From Pegea sp. RAD2-039 (Eukaryota; Chordata; Thaliacea; Salpida; Salpidae): a stretch of DNA of 64,000 nucleotides. Each line of letters begins with the position of its first letter. The stretch's first letter is position 1. The DNA lies in contig JAQGEQ010000043.1 in assembly GCA_034620365.1 (NCBI GenBank), forward strand, positions 682,001-746,000, written 5' to 3'. Made by a program: the position numbers and the translations under genes. Under the pieces are notes generated by a model. The model saw only the letters and a program-made list of their open reading frames with translations. It made no database searches and was not told where the DNA came from. Of this stretch, positions 40,740 through 52,700 are shown one piece after another.

Positions 40740-40790
40740 TTTATTTAATAAGATCGTAAAATATATAAAAGGATATCATGCCATTTGTTT
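40740..40790. repeat. Residual channel-gene junction behind transporter copy 2
   Basis: The sequence after the second transporter ends with the same AT-AC donor region found behind copy 1 and in the intact channel gene (ATATAAAAGGATATCATGCC), and then diverges. It marks the old junction between transporter 3' flank and channel gene. Confidence 0.7.
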
Positions 40791-41159
40791 ATGCAGTATT
40801 TTTAAAATGCAGCATAATGAATAAAGTTTTGCGAAAAAATAAAAATTTATAGAATATTCACTGATATAAACATTTTGTCCTTCTTCTTTAAACATATAAT
40901 TTAATTTATTATTTAAATAATAATTCACTGTCAGTTACATCTAATATTTTTAAGTACCATTCACCATTCATCATAAACAATTGTTTTGATGCTGTCATCT
41001 GTATTAGACGACAAAAAGATTCGGATTAATGTTTTTCTAAACCAGAAGCACACAAAATTATTTATACAGTCTTTTATAATGGACTAGAATTATTTTATTT
41101 GTACAAACTTCTTATAAAAAATTGATATTAAATGTTGAAACCAAAACTTTATGATTAAA

Positions 41160-41310
41160 ACCAAGTTGTTTATTAATTTGTACATAATACATAAAACAAA
41201 AAATTACTAAATATAGTTTAAAGATAAAACAAAGAGGTAAATAGAATAAATACTGTTAGATCTATTTCATAATTTTCGATTCTTTAAATCTTTAATGAAG
41301 TTACAGTAAG
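41160..41310. repeat. Diverged third copy of the transporter 3' flank
   Basis: About 150 bases resemble the 3' flanks at 35460-35640 and 40560-40730 in order: a TATTAATTTxTxCA block, ATAGTTTAAAG with AAACAAAGA, GATTCTTTAAAT and GAAGTTACxxTAAGT. It is much more diverged than the two recent copies. It suggests an older transporter copy once preceded the intact channel gene. Confidence 0.5.
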
Positions 41311-41475
41311 TATCGAGACGAGATATCATCTCATATGCCCTCTGTCATCAACAGCGGCTTATCGCAATAGTTGCGAACTCCATCAGGTTTCAAATATAAA
41401 ACATTTTAAACTTATATATATATTTATATATATATTTAAAGCTTATATGGACTTTGTAGATTTTTTTCAAGGTTA

Positions 41476-44400
41476 TCATATTTCAGATGAGTTAAAAAAT
41501 AACAATGGATCGTCAAAAGACTCTTCAATCTCCCCTTCAAACATCCTTTGAAGAAGAGTTTCGATATTCTTATGCCCTAAATATTATACTTAAATCATTT
41601 CTGCTACATTTATTTGTTTGCTTACCTTCTTTTAGTTTAAAGAAAAGTTTGCTTTTAGAAGCTTTTTTTCTATTTGCTTTTTCCACATATTCTTCCACAA
41701 ACATATCTTCCTCTTCCTCATCCTCATCATCATTGTCTTCATCTTTTGACTTACTTATAAGTTGAGTTTTGTCATGAGTATACCCCGAATTTTCATTTCT
41801 GAGTAACATCTATTGCTAAAGACTTTTGGAGCTTTATTGCGGAATATTTAAGATCATTCGTTGCAATTTATTAAATAAAAAGATAAAAATACTTCGTGTC
41901 AAACTTATCAGAGCTAGTTTGTATAAAACAGTTGCTAGCTAACTAACTTCTTGGTTTTACATAACAAGAGCTTGCCAAATTCAGGTAAGTTTCAAAGGTA
42001 AAGAAAGCGCAAATAGTGGTTATTATAATAGCTTAGATACTATCAAACATTTATAGAATAACATCAACTTACTCGCTGGCTGCTAAACCAAGCTTAGTAA
42101 TCGTTTTTTCAAGATAGGTTTGCATGGGACTTTTTGATATACTATACTCCAAGATAAATGCTTCCAGTACAAAAGCAACAATTATACTGTAATAAAAACC
42201 AAGTTTAGTAAAAAGTAAGGAATACTCAATTGTAGTTAATATTATTCATATTTCAAAAAATGTGTTCAAGAACAAATAAGTTAAAAAACACTTACTTCAT
42301 TATTAATATCACAACGATCACATGAAAAGCAATGAAATATACTCTTGCCCACTTGGTAGTTACTAAAGAGTATCCAGAAGTAATAAGTAAGCTAGAATAG
42401 GAATTATAACCTGAACCTTTAAATATATACTTTTCCGAAAGTATTCAATTATTGTTGTTTACTATAATCATTTATTTTTATCATTATTATCTATTTTTAT
42501 TAAACAAGGTTGTAAGTCGTATAATCGTTAAATATATAAAAGGATATCATGCCATTGGTTTACCACTGTCAATTCAATTAGAATAACAAAGGAATGTAGC
42601 AAATCGTTAAAGTTGTTGCTGCAATATTCATCTCTTGCAAATTCGGAATTATTTAACTTCAGATTATTACAGATTTGATCCATTTCATCACCAGTTCCTT
42701 TATAAGTGATTAAACCAGAAAATAGTTCCATTCCAAGGATACCAAATACATAATACACACACTGTTTTAAAATATAAGAAACAACTTTTAAAGAAAAATT
42801 ATCATTCAGAGTATTTTACTCATTAAGCTAATGAATGATATTATCAACAATTAAATGTGTCAATTATATTACTTAAAATATTGACTACAAACAATATAAC
42901 CAGACTATCAATAATATCATTAGGGTTTCGTCTAGAAAGTCAGAGTTTGACTAACTAGTAAGACAGCTCCATAAGTTAACATTGAAGGTAATATGTTTAC
43001 GATAGTCTTGATAATTACGCTAAATTGTTTGTAGTTTGCAACAATTTTCATTAGTCGCAAGCAGCGTATCACCATCAAAAAGTCTAGGACTTCCTGTGGA
43101 AAAGCCTCTGCGCTAACATCATTCACTGCAAATTGAAACTGATTATAATTTGAAAGCGTAAACTAAATCAAATCAATAATTAAATAAAATCAATTAAAGC
43201 TTTGTTATATTTTGTTGGGAGCTTTTTTTATCTTTTATATTTATTTACTTAAATCATCATATTTAGTAACGATAGTTTGTTAATTCCAACTTCTATTTTA
43301 AAAGTTTTGAAATCAATTTTATTAAAAATCTGCAATATAAAATATTAATACTTATAAATGCCATGACTATTTCATCAACTTACAGTTAGAACTATAAGTT
43401 GAATTACAAATTACTACTTACGTTCAGTTACAACTGTTTCAGAGACTGTTGCAAGAAAAGCTGATACAATAATGATAAAATCAAACCTGTAGTGAAATAT
43501 TTGTTTCTATTTTAGATTTAAAAATGACGTTTATAACATCTTAGTAAGTATTAGTTTGAAAAAAAACACTTTCAAAAGTATATTTTAAATTTATTGTCCT
43601 ACCAATTCCATTTGTTTTCAAACATGAAGTATGATCGTGGTCCAACAACATATACTCGTAGAAAGATTTCGATCATAAAAATTGCTAAAAAAAACCATTC
43701 AGTAGACTCAAGATCAAGTGCAATGCATATAGCATTAGCCATAATTAAGAAGTCAAAAAAACGAATAAACACCCTACAAAAAAGGAACTTGACTGCTTAA
43801 ATTAAGCTTTACTTCAGTTACCTACTTAATATGATTAAATCATGTATTTCTAAGTTGTTTAATTATTACATATTATATAACTAAAGAAATAACTCACCAA
43901 TGACTAACCATATTTTTTACATATTTACTGTATTTTGATTTGTAAAATGTTGGTACACAGTCATAAAAAAAGTTTCTCTTTGGTTTGTTCTCTTTTACAG
44001 AAATATTTAGTAAATTATAGACTTGTATAAATTTCGTTCTACCCAGTCCTTCCGTGAATGAAGTTAAATTCAAATTTTCTTCTGATGTTGCCTTTTTAGT
44101 TTTTAAAACTTCCCAATATAAATTTATCTTTAAAAAATAATGATTTGATGTTCTGGTATTAGATACACTACTGCAACAAAAAGGATTTCACAAATAATAA
44201 AACTAAGAATACAATCTAAAGATGTATAACTTGCTTAACACAGTTTAGTAATTTGTTTATGTCATACCATTAAATGAGATAGTTTAGAGTTAACTTTGTT
44301 CATCAACTTTCCCCATGTCTGGTAACTTATGTAATATTTTTCAGGAAACTTATCATCAAAATCTTTCAACAAGTCAAAGGCTAAAGCGAGTTTTTTCCTC

Positions 44401-47400
44401 TTCCAAAAGATTGCTGACCTGATTTCACTCTAGATAAGAAAAAATGAAGCATTGAAGAGTTACACCCAAGTTATTCAATTGCTTTATAATCTACTTAACT
44501 TTTAAAACTTTTAAAGTTGTGATTTGAATTTGAAGGTTGAAATATCTAATTAGTTGCTATTGACTACCGATATATTTTGTTAGAAAAGTAATCTTTAGCA
44601 TAAATACTTGAATTACATTTTAGTTTTCTGATAAACATCAAAACTTATCACCTTTAACCAATATATAATATCCTAATTATTTTATAACATAAAAACGGTT
44701 TTTTAATGATAGTTTGTTCTCTATCAAAAGATAATATTTTGAATTGCGACAAAAAACAATAAAATTAAATAATAAAATTTTTATTTTAATGATTAATTTT
44801 TGTTTAAAATAAACGCAAACAAACCTTTAAATGTGTTCGATAACTATTATAAATAACTGCCAAAAAAAGATTCATGAAAATATAAGTGTTTACAATTGTG
44901 TAGATTATGAAGAAGATTGAAAACCAGTTGCTCAAATCATACGCCGGCATCCTATACGATAAGATTACTTTTAAATGGCAATTTGTAGACTTTAAAAATC
45001 TAATTAAAGTATATTGTTTTATTTTGATGAATTAAAGTTTACAGATTTCAAAAATAAGCACTGGATATAAAGTCTTAGAGCAGATTAAAATACTGTAAGC
45101 TTAAACAGTTCAAGTTTTACTCTAAGGATATGAAAACATACAAAACTAATTTGTTTTAATTTTGATAAGATTTACTTGTATCTTGTTTGATTTAAAAGAA
45201 TTTGAAAACTTTTTGTTAGGTATTGATCATTAGTTAACAATTAATTTTTCACTCACATAACATCAGGACTGTTTGCAGTGGTTACTAGAATATAAAGATT
45301 AAAAAAACATTCCAAGTAATTAGTGAAATAAGATTGTCCATCACTATAGTGTAAGTTTCGTTTTTGAAATAACTTGAATGCAAGTAAAGAAAATAGAGCC
45401 ATGCTGAAAATAAAAAGAACGAAGACATTCAAGATATCAACAACAGTGTTCCTAATATTACGAAAAGCTCTTCGTATCTGTAAACATATCAACAATTTCG
45501 GCTTAGTTAGTAAATGACATTAAAAAAATTATAAATTCATAATTGACAGTTTCAGAAGATTTTAAATCGACGTTTAATAATTTAATTCCTTAATTTAGTT
45601 TAACAAACAACAAATTTATCACTTTAAAAAATGAAATTCTAATAAACCTGTTTGCTTTCATTCATATTTATTAAAAATAATGGACGCAAAACTCTTGATA
45701 TTCGAATTCCTAATTTACCAGATTCAGTCATACTGATATAAACCAATATATCTATCACAGTAACCTATAAAACATGACTAATATCAAATTGAAGATATTT
45801 ATATCACAAGTTAATGACTTCTCAAGAATTTTAGTCTAAATTATTGTTAATAGAACGTAAGCCGGAAAAGGAAGTAAACTTAATTAAGTACTGATATACT
45901 CAAAGTAAAGTAAATAAAGTGTGATTAAGCATCTATGTAAATATTGAAATCATCAACCACGTTTTTTCATAAATCTTGATTGACATTGTGTGAAAATGAT
46001 CGCAGTGGTATTTGTGGTTTGATTGTTGAAGTAACATACAAACTAAACTATACTTACTACTACACAAACACAAATAATGATATTTTTCATATCAAAAAGA
46101 AAAGTTTTTCTTGGAACAAATTTCCAAAGCTGGTAAATCCGAAAAATGATAATAACCAAACAAGCTATTTCCATCAAAATTGTACCCTACAGTAATCATA
46201 AAGTTAAACTTCATTTTTGTTCATTAATTACAACTCATGCTGCTGAATCATAAAAACTTACCCAGTATGGAATTTCTAACCCTGGAACTGATGGTTTCTC
46301 AAATAATGCGATAATCAACAAAAACCAAAGAGAAAAAACGGTCAACCATTTTAGTGGTTTAACGCTGTATTGTTGATAACAAATTAATGAACTTTCATCA
46401 GTATTGTACTTCAATGTTCTACCTCTAATTGCATCTTCTACGTAACAAGCAGCCAACAAAATGTTCTATTCAAAATAGATAATTAATTTACTTATAACAA
46501 ACAAAATGATTAACTGATATATTCACTTTTTCATTTTGTTGACTTGTTGAATTGTTTGAAAATATTTGAGAGCTTGAGACTGTATTTATGATACTGTTTT
46601 CATATTTAACATCAACTTCTTTTACAACATTAGGTTTAGTTGAAACAATGTTTAAACTATCTTCTTCAAAATCTACTTTAGGTAAAAATGAATTTTCAAA
46701 GCTATTTCCACTAGTTAAGACTTGATTTTGATCAGCTCCATCTATCACCCAAGGATCGTTTTTAGCTACCAAATGCTTTACATTTAATTCTTCCTTTAGA
46801 TACTGATTTGCTTTTTCTTCATTTGACATTTCAGGAATGTCGACTGTAAAAAGTAAAACTTCAAATAAGGCTAAATGCTTTTTTGATAATTTTATATTTT
46901 CACTTTTTTTGAAAACACTCTGTCAAGCTTAACAGGCAGAAGCTGAATTTAAATACTTTTGTATAAATTAGTCATTACCTAGAATTAATATTAACTTTTT
47001 GTTTATTTACAGCTTTGATCTTTGCACAAAGCTTTGAATGTTCATTTTATTGGATATTTAAAGACTAAAAATTGAAATAATAAACTGTGTATCATAATAG
47101 TAAGATTTTATTTATTTACCTGAAGTTGAAGCCGAGCATTTTTGGTAAAGGTTATTTGAGTTAGAACCAGTTGACGGTTCTTTACTATTTTCACTGCTGC
47201 AAAAAATGTTGTTTAGTTAATGAATGATCTCGCACTTACTTTTCAAAAATAACTTTATTATTTAATTTATATACTTTATAATATAATCAAAATACTTTAT
47301 AATATAATCAAAATACTTTATAATATAATCAAAATACTTTGTAATGTAATCAAAATACTTTATTTATATAATCAAATAATTTTGGAAATTTTTACTTAAA

Positions 47401-47675
47401 AGAAAACAGCTGTTTGGAAAACAACTTAATAGTTTGCTTTAGGAATATCCGCAGTTATAAATAAACATTCAAATAGCTTAATAATGAAAAACAACTTACA
47501 CCCTTGTATCTACAGCTGTGAAGCTTCCTACCAGCTGTTGTTTCTTGATACTTTTGTTTTGCTGTTCTAAAAGAGAGTTTTTTTCTTTGAGTTTCTGAAA
47601 GGCTGACAGCCATGCCGCCCTCTTATCCAGTCTAGCATTTCTCTTAGAAGCACTTCTTGCTACAGCTCCGTGCAT
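41476..47675 (-). CDS. Two-pore channel (TPC3-like cation channel)
   Basis: Cation channel of endolysosomal or plasma membrane with two six-segment domains. Exons (minus): 47675-47500, 47196-47120, 46843-46527, 46465-46262, 46186-46058, 45764-45648, 45477-45257, 44951-44825, 44429-44268, 44127-43898, 43773-43603, 43486-43422, 43125-42956, 42761-42548, 42386-42296, 42186-42073, 41798-41626, 41576-41476; 952 residues and all phases agree. A long polar N-terminus (about 190 residues) precedes YVEDAIRGRTLKYN and IS1 with LFEKPSVPG. S4-I reads RISRVLRP (R322, R325, R328) and filter I TTANSPDVM (406-414). S4-II reads IRCLRLMKI (R686, R689, K692) and filter II ELTVVNQWH (N790, Q791). S6-II reads NIIVAFVLEAF. 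The C-terminal tail is acidic, ending with IETLLQRMFEGEI. VVNQW in place of VVNNW suggests TPC3. The exon 3 donor could be 12 bases further on. Confidence 0.92.
42387..42547 (-). other. U12-type AT-AC intron in the two-pore channel gene
   Basis: After the second pore filter the minus strand reads exon ...TGGCATG then ATATCCTTTT, the exact consensus 5' site of minor-spliceosome introns; no GT donor is available before an in-frame stop. The 3' end reads TTCCTATTCTAGCTTAC, with a branch-like TTCCT and a candidate branch A about 11 bases before the terminal AC. Splicing AT to AC gives NQWHVITSGYSLVTTKWARVYF, which continues the channel family sequence in phase. The intron is 161 bases long. Confidence 0.85.
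47271..47376. repeat. 21-base minisatellite in channel intron 1
   Basis: About five tandem copies of the unit ATACTTTATAATATAATCAAA, the last ones diverged. It lies within the first intron of the channel gene (47197-47499). Confidence 0.85.
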
Positions 47676-48914
47676 AGATTTGTTTTTACAATTAGATTAT
47701 TAATAAAAGTAATCTAAAAATAAAACAAAGTATTACTAAGAATTATTTAATATAATTTTGTCACATAAAAATCATTTATACAATGATTATTCAACAAATC
47801 ACAATAAAATTAAATATTAGTTCAACTTGAAGAAATGCAGTAGCTCTGAGAAATTCATATATACTATTGATACTTGTTTAATGCTGACCAATTTTGACCT
47901 ACATAAAATCTTCATGGGATTTTCTATAGCTTTCATATTCTGTACATCAAATACAGTAGATCAGCAGAACTGATAAGGAAATTAGTTTTTTTATATATAT
48001 AACCTCAGCAGTGTTTATGTCATTAACTTCCTTAAATTACGTAATTAACATCATCGTATAAAATAAAGGATTTTCTTCTATTATCACTCTATGTAAATGT
48101 ATACACTTGCATTGATAATCAGTTCTTGCTGTTGAAAAAAATAACCTTAAAAAATACTTAAGCTTCATGCAAAAATAATGTCACTTAATGCTTTCAAGAA
48201 TAATTAAAAAATATATTTAAGTTAGATTTTAAATAGATGAATTATTTTTAAGTGGTAAACCTCTACCTTTCCTGACTTTTATATTTAAAATTTTAGTTCA
48301 AAAAAGCATTTACTATTCTATCTTCTTTCTACTGTATAAAAGAAGCTTATTAAAATAGAAAAAGTTCTCTTTTTTATAGAATTGTGATATTTTATTATTA
48401 TAACAAAAAAAGTAAGTTTAGTTTTGTTTATAGTTGAATATAAACTATTGATAACGTTAATAAAGTTTGAAATAAAATATTCTTTAAACTTTAAAAATAA
48501 ATACTAGTATCAAAAAAGTTGAAAAATAAAAATCATAAATTTTATTTTATAGGTTTTATTTTGGCTCTCTAACCACGGACTTGGTCACGTTTATAATACT
48601 TCTATTTTAAAGTATCCTTCAGCTAAGTTTCTTCAGTATGATTGTATTCGTTAATAGCTAATGGTCGTTTTGACCAGTTTTGTTTCATAGACAGCTAACT
48701 TATAAATGGAATAAGTGACAGATACCGTATTTTTACCAAAAACTTTTAGTTCTTCACTCCCTCTATCTTTTTAATACTCTGACTTTTATTTTTGAAGGCT
48801 ATTTACGAACGCTGTAGTGATTATCAGACTTCTAGCTAGCAGCTTGTTTCCCCTATAGCTAGCGTCTAGAATTTATTCATTTAACGCGTGGCAACGACTT
48901 ACAGAATCAGCATC
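47676..48914. other. Intergenic, upstream flank of the channel gene
   Basis: AT-rich sequence with no exon, RNA gene or repeat that I can recognise. Any upstream non-coding exon of the channel would lie here. Confidence 0.4.
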
Positions 48915-49200
48915 TCTAACAACGAAATAAAACAAGTATTATCAGCAAAGAGATGATTGGAAAGTCTTAAGTATCACAGTTTAAGATTAATAGGGAAAGA
49001 ATAGAAGCACTGTATAAGCCTAGGTAAAATATAAATTATGAATCAGAATTTTAATATGACAAAATAGAAAAAGAAACGAGGAAACTGGAATTGCTACATA
49101 CCACTTGCTAATGAAACTAATTGAATATTGTATTTTAACATTTTAAAAAATGCGATAAGTTTTAATGTAGTGATGGAATCGAGAATTCCAAACCTTGGCT
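48915..49200. repeat. Dispersed repeat, copy 3
   Basis: Similar to 35870-36130 in the same orientation: shared order of AGCAAAGA, GATTGGAAGTCTTA-like, TTTAAGATTAATA, GGTAAAA, ACTTGCTAATGAAACTA-like and TGCGATA blocks. It is a decayed member of the family described at 18170-18440 and 35757-36330. Confidence 0.5.
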
Positions 49201-49782
49201 ATCCTATTGTAAAAGCTGTTACTTCACTGGCTGTTATATAATTTGCTGAGCTATTTACTTTGAAAAGAAGAGCCTCTGAGGATGTATGAAGATTGCCGTC
49301 TTTAAAATATTATGAAGTTAAGATGGCAAAAACCATTAATATTTTAAAAGAGTAAAATAAGGTCAGAAAAAAGGCGTCGATATTGAAAGGATTTGATATG
49401 ATTCAACATATCATAAGATGACACTAGGGATTGTTGAAAGCTCTTCTATCTAATCTAAGTGATGTAAACTCTTTTAGCTTGTGACAATACTTACAAGTAG
49501 ATGATGTTGTTAGAGAAAAACGAGCATCACTAGTTGTTCAATTCATGCTTTTATTATTGATTTTAAATTCATATACATAGAAAGAAGTATTTCAAGAAAC
49601 TATCATAAACTTTATTAATTGAATTATAAGACCTTAACCAAACCAGACATTGAAAAAAGCAAGAAAGAACATATACTTGGATTTTTGAAACTATTTTATT
49701 CAACTAATGCTAAGTTGCAAATTAAATGAAAAATAGATAAGAGTTTTTGTATAACAATGTCAAAGTTAATTGCCGAAGTCTT
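49201..49782. other. Intergenic, nothing recognised
   Basis: 3' flank of the threonyl-tRNA synthetase gene; AT-rich, no feature seen beyond possible further decay of the adjacent repeat. Confidence 0.35.
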
Positions 49783-52700
49783 CTAGACGTTTACAAACTC
49801 ATCTTCGGCGTGTTTGTTTTTAGTTTCAATCAATTTTTGTACTTTGGTGATAAATTGATCCAAAGGAAATTCTCCATGAACCTAAAATATGAAAATGTAT
49901 AAAATTTTGAAGAAGTCAACAATTAAAAAAATGTTTAGAAAAAACTGAAAACTTTTAATGAAGCACAAGAAGTATTAATCAGTTGCTCCTGAAATAACTA
50001 CAAGATACTAACTAGAACTCCTATTTGATAATTAAGACTCTTCCAACAGATAATCACCAACCTTATTGTCACGTGTTCGAATGTTGACTGTGTTACAAGA
50101 CTCCTCTTTCTCACCAACCACCAAAATAAAGTTGAATTGTTCCAGTTGAGAGGTTCGGATCTTTTTGTTGAGAGTCAAGCCAGGATCATTTTCAAATTCT
50201 ACTTCAATCCCTGCATCATGGATACTTTTTTTCACTTTTTTTGCATATTCATCAAATTTCGCTGAGACTGACAAAACCATGACCTAGCAACAACAGCAAT
50301 TCAGTTTGGAATTTTGCCATCTCTGAAGTAACCAACTAACCTGTCTAGGTGATAACCACAAGGGCCACTTGCCTCCATAACTTTCCGTCAAAATCGCAAT
50401 CATGCGCTCAACTGATCCTAAAACCGCGCGATGTATAATCACTGGACGCTGTTTCACATTCAATTCAGCCCTGAACAATCACACATCAAGTAAAGTCGAC
50501 ACTAGATGGCCAACAACTCACGTGACGTATGTAAGATCGAAATTGATTGGTAGTTGAAAGTCAAGTTGAATAGTGGCACATTGATGAGGTCTCTTCAAAG
50601 CATCTTCGATTTGAATGTCAATTTTTGGACCATAAAAAGCTCCATCACCAGGATTAAGAGCCCAATTAATACCAGATTCATCCAAACATTCCGAAAGTTG
50701 CTGATCAAAGTAGAAATTGGAATTTGGATCCCTCGGATCAACATCCGGCTCACTTGTTCAGCTTTATTCCACAACTCGATTTCACCCATGTATTTTTCAG
50801 GCCGCGTTGAAAGAAACAGCTTGTAGGTAAAGCCGAATGTCGAATAGACAAATTCCAAAAAGTCAAGAGCTGCCCGGATTTCCTAAAGATCACCGAAATT
50901 TCAGCTGAAAATCAGCGAGAATAAGGAATTGAACCTCTTTAATTTGTTCCGGTCTTGCAAATATATGAGCATCATCCTGCTGGAAGCGACGGACTCTTGT
51001 GAGTCCAGTAAGAGCTCCAGAAGCTTCATTACGATGCAAGACTCCAAAATCAGCATATCGCATGGGCAGATCACGCCAGGAACGGGTTTCGTTGCCAAAC
51101 ATCAAGCTGAAAATCAATTGAAGTTTTTAGAAAAACATTTCAAACAGTGATAAGAAAAAGAACTATAGTTTCAATCCTTGTACAGAAGCAAGTAGAAAAA
51201 AATCAGAAAATAAACCATCAAAAAGCTTTTTAAAACTCAATAAAAGAATATAAGTGGTGGTAATGTTGCAATTAGGTAGAGATAAAAGTAACTCAACACT
51301 GAGAAGTAACTTTCCAAGGTCACAGGTGATTGAAACTACTCTAAGACTCCATGAAAATCATAAATCAAATAAAAGTTTTAAGAGATGCATAATCAGCCAA
51401 GAGGAGACATTTAAAGTCATACTAGTTGATACTCAATTTTAGATTAAGAAAAAGTTGAACCTGACTCTTCTGGTGCCTATAAATGAAAACAATTGGATAT
51501 TCTACAGTTAGAAGTTTGATTTTCAAAGAAACTAGAACCAGGCAGATATGCTCTATTAGCATTTGTAGTTGAATATCACAATACATACATAAACAAGTTT
51601 TTCTTAAATCAAAGACCTAAGTCGATACAGCTACAATTAAAAGTTTTTATGTAACACAAAATCCTGACAACAAACTCTTACCAATGTCCAGGGCAGTTCA
51701 TGGGTTTCAGGGCAAACTTGGATTTCTCAACATCGAAACTGAACATGTTATCGGCATAATGCTGCCAATGACCGGACTTCATCCATACTTCACTGTTGTA
51801 GATGTTTGGTGAAATAACTTCAGTGAAACCACGTTTTTTGTATTCACCCTAAACAGTTGATTATTACAAGGAGCTGATTTGTAGAAGAGCATTTTACCCT
51901 GATAAATTTGACGAGAGTGTTGTAAATAAAAGCTCCTTTGGGGTAGAAGAAGCAGCTACCAGGACTCATTTCATGAAAGAAGAACAGTTGTTGTTCTTTT
52001 CCTATCTTTCGATGATCTCGCTTTTTTGCTTCTTCCTAAAGATTATATAATTACCAAATTGAAGAAATCTTTTCAAAACTAAATTAAATTGATCGAAAGT
52101 AGCAGCCAGAAGAACCTGAAATTGTTGCCACTGTTTCAATTCTTTTTTGTCCGGAAAACTTATTCCATAAACTCTTTGTAAGCTTTCAGCGTTTTGGTTT
52201 CCTTCCCAATAAGCAGAAGAATTCTAAACACAAAACAAACAAGATGTGAAACTGACTGTACAGAAATTTATTCAATGTTGTTTTCAAGTACTTGCCAGTT
52301 TAAACATAAAACTGAAAACAACTAAAGTTAAACTGAAAAAAGTTTTCAAAACCAAACTATCGTAAAATTCAAAATAAAACAAATCAATTAAAAGTAATTG
52401 AAGAACAGGAAAACTCACTTTGTAAAGAGTGAAGGATTTAATCTTTCCAGTATGACGGACATGAGGTCCACGACAAAGATCAATTAAAGAACCACATCGA
52501 TACACAGTGGTTGTGGGCGTTTTCACTTTATCTCTCAAAATACGAAGCTGTCAAAAGTCTAGAAATGTAACACAGAATTTGTGTAAGAACTACAATGACT
52601 ACCTTGAATTCGTTGTACTTAAACATTTTCATCAAAGTTTCTTTAGAGATTTCAAGTCTTTCAAAAGGTTGCTTTTCTTTTATTACATTTTTCATAACAC

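Noticed and set aside
44127..44172. Earlier acceptor for channel exon 10 (TTGTTGCAG)
   Set aside because: It would need the previous exon to end in another phase; the acceptor before ATA at 44127 fits both phase and family alignment.
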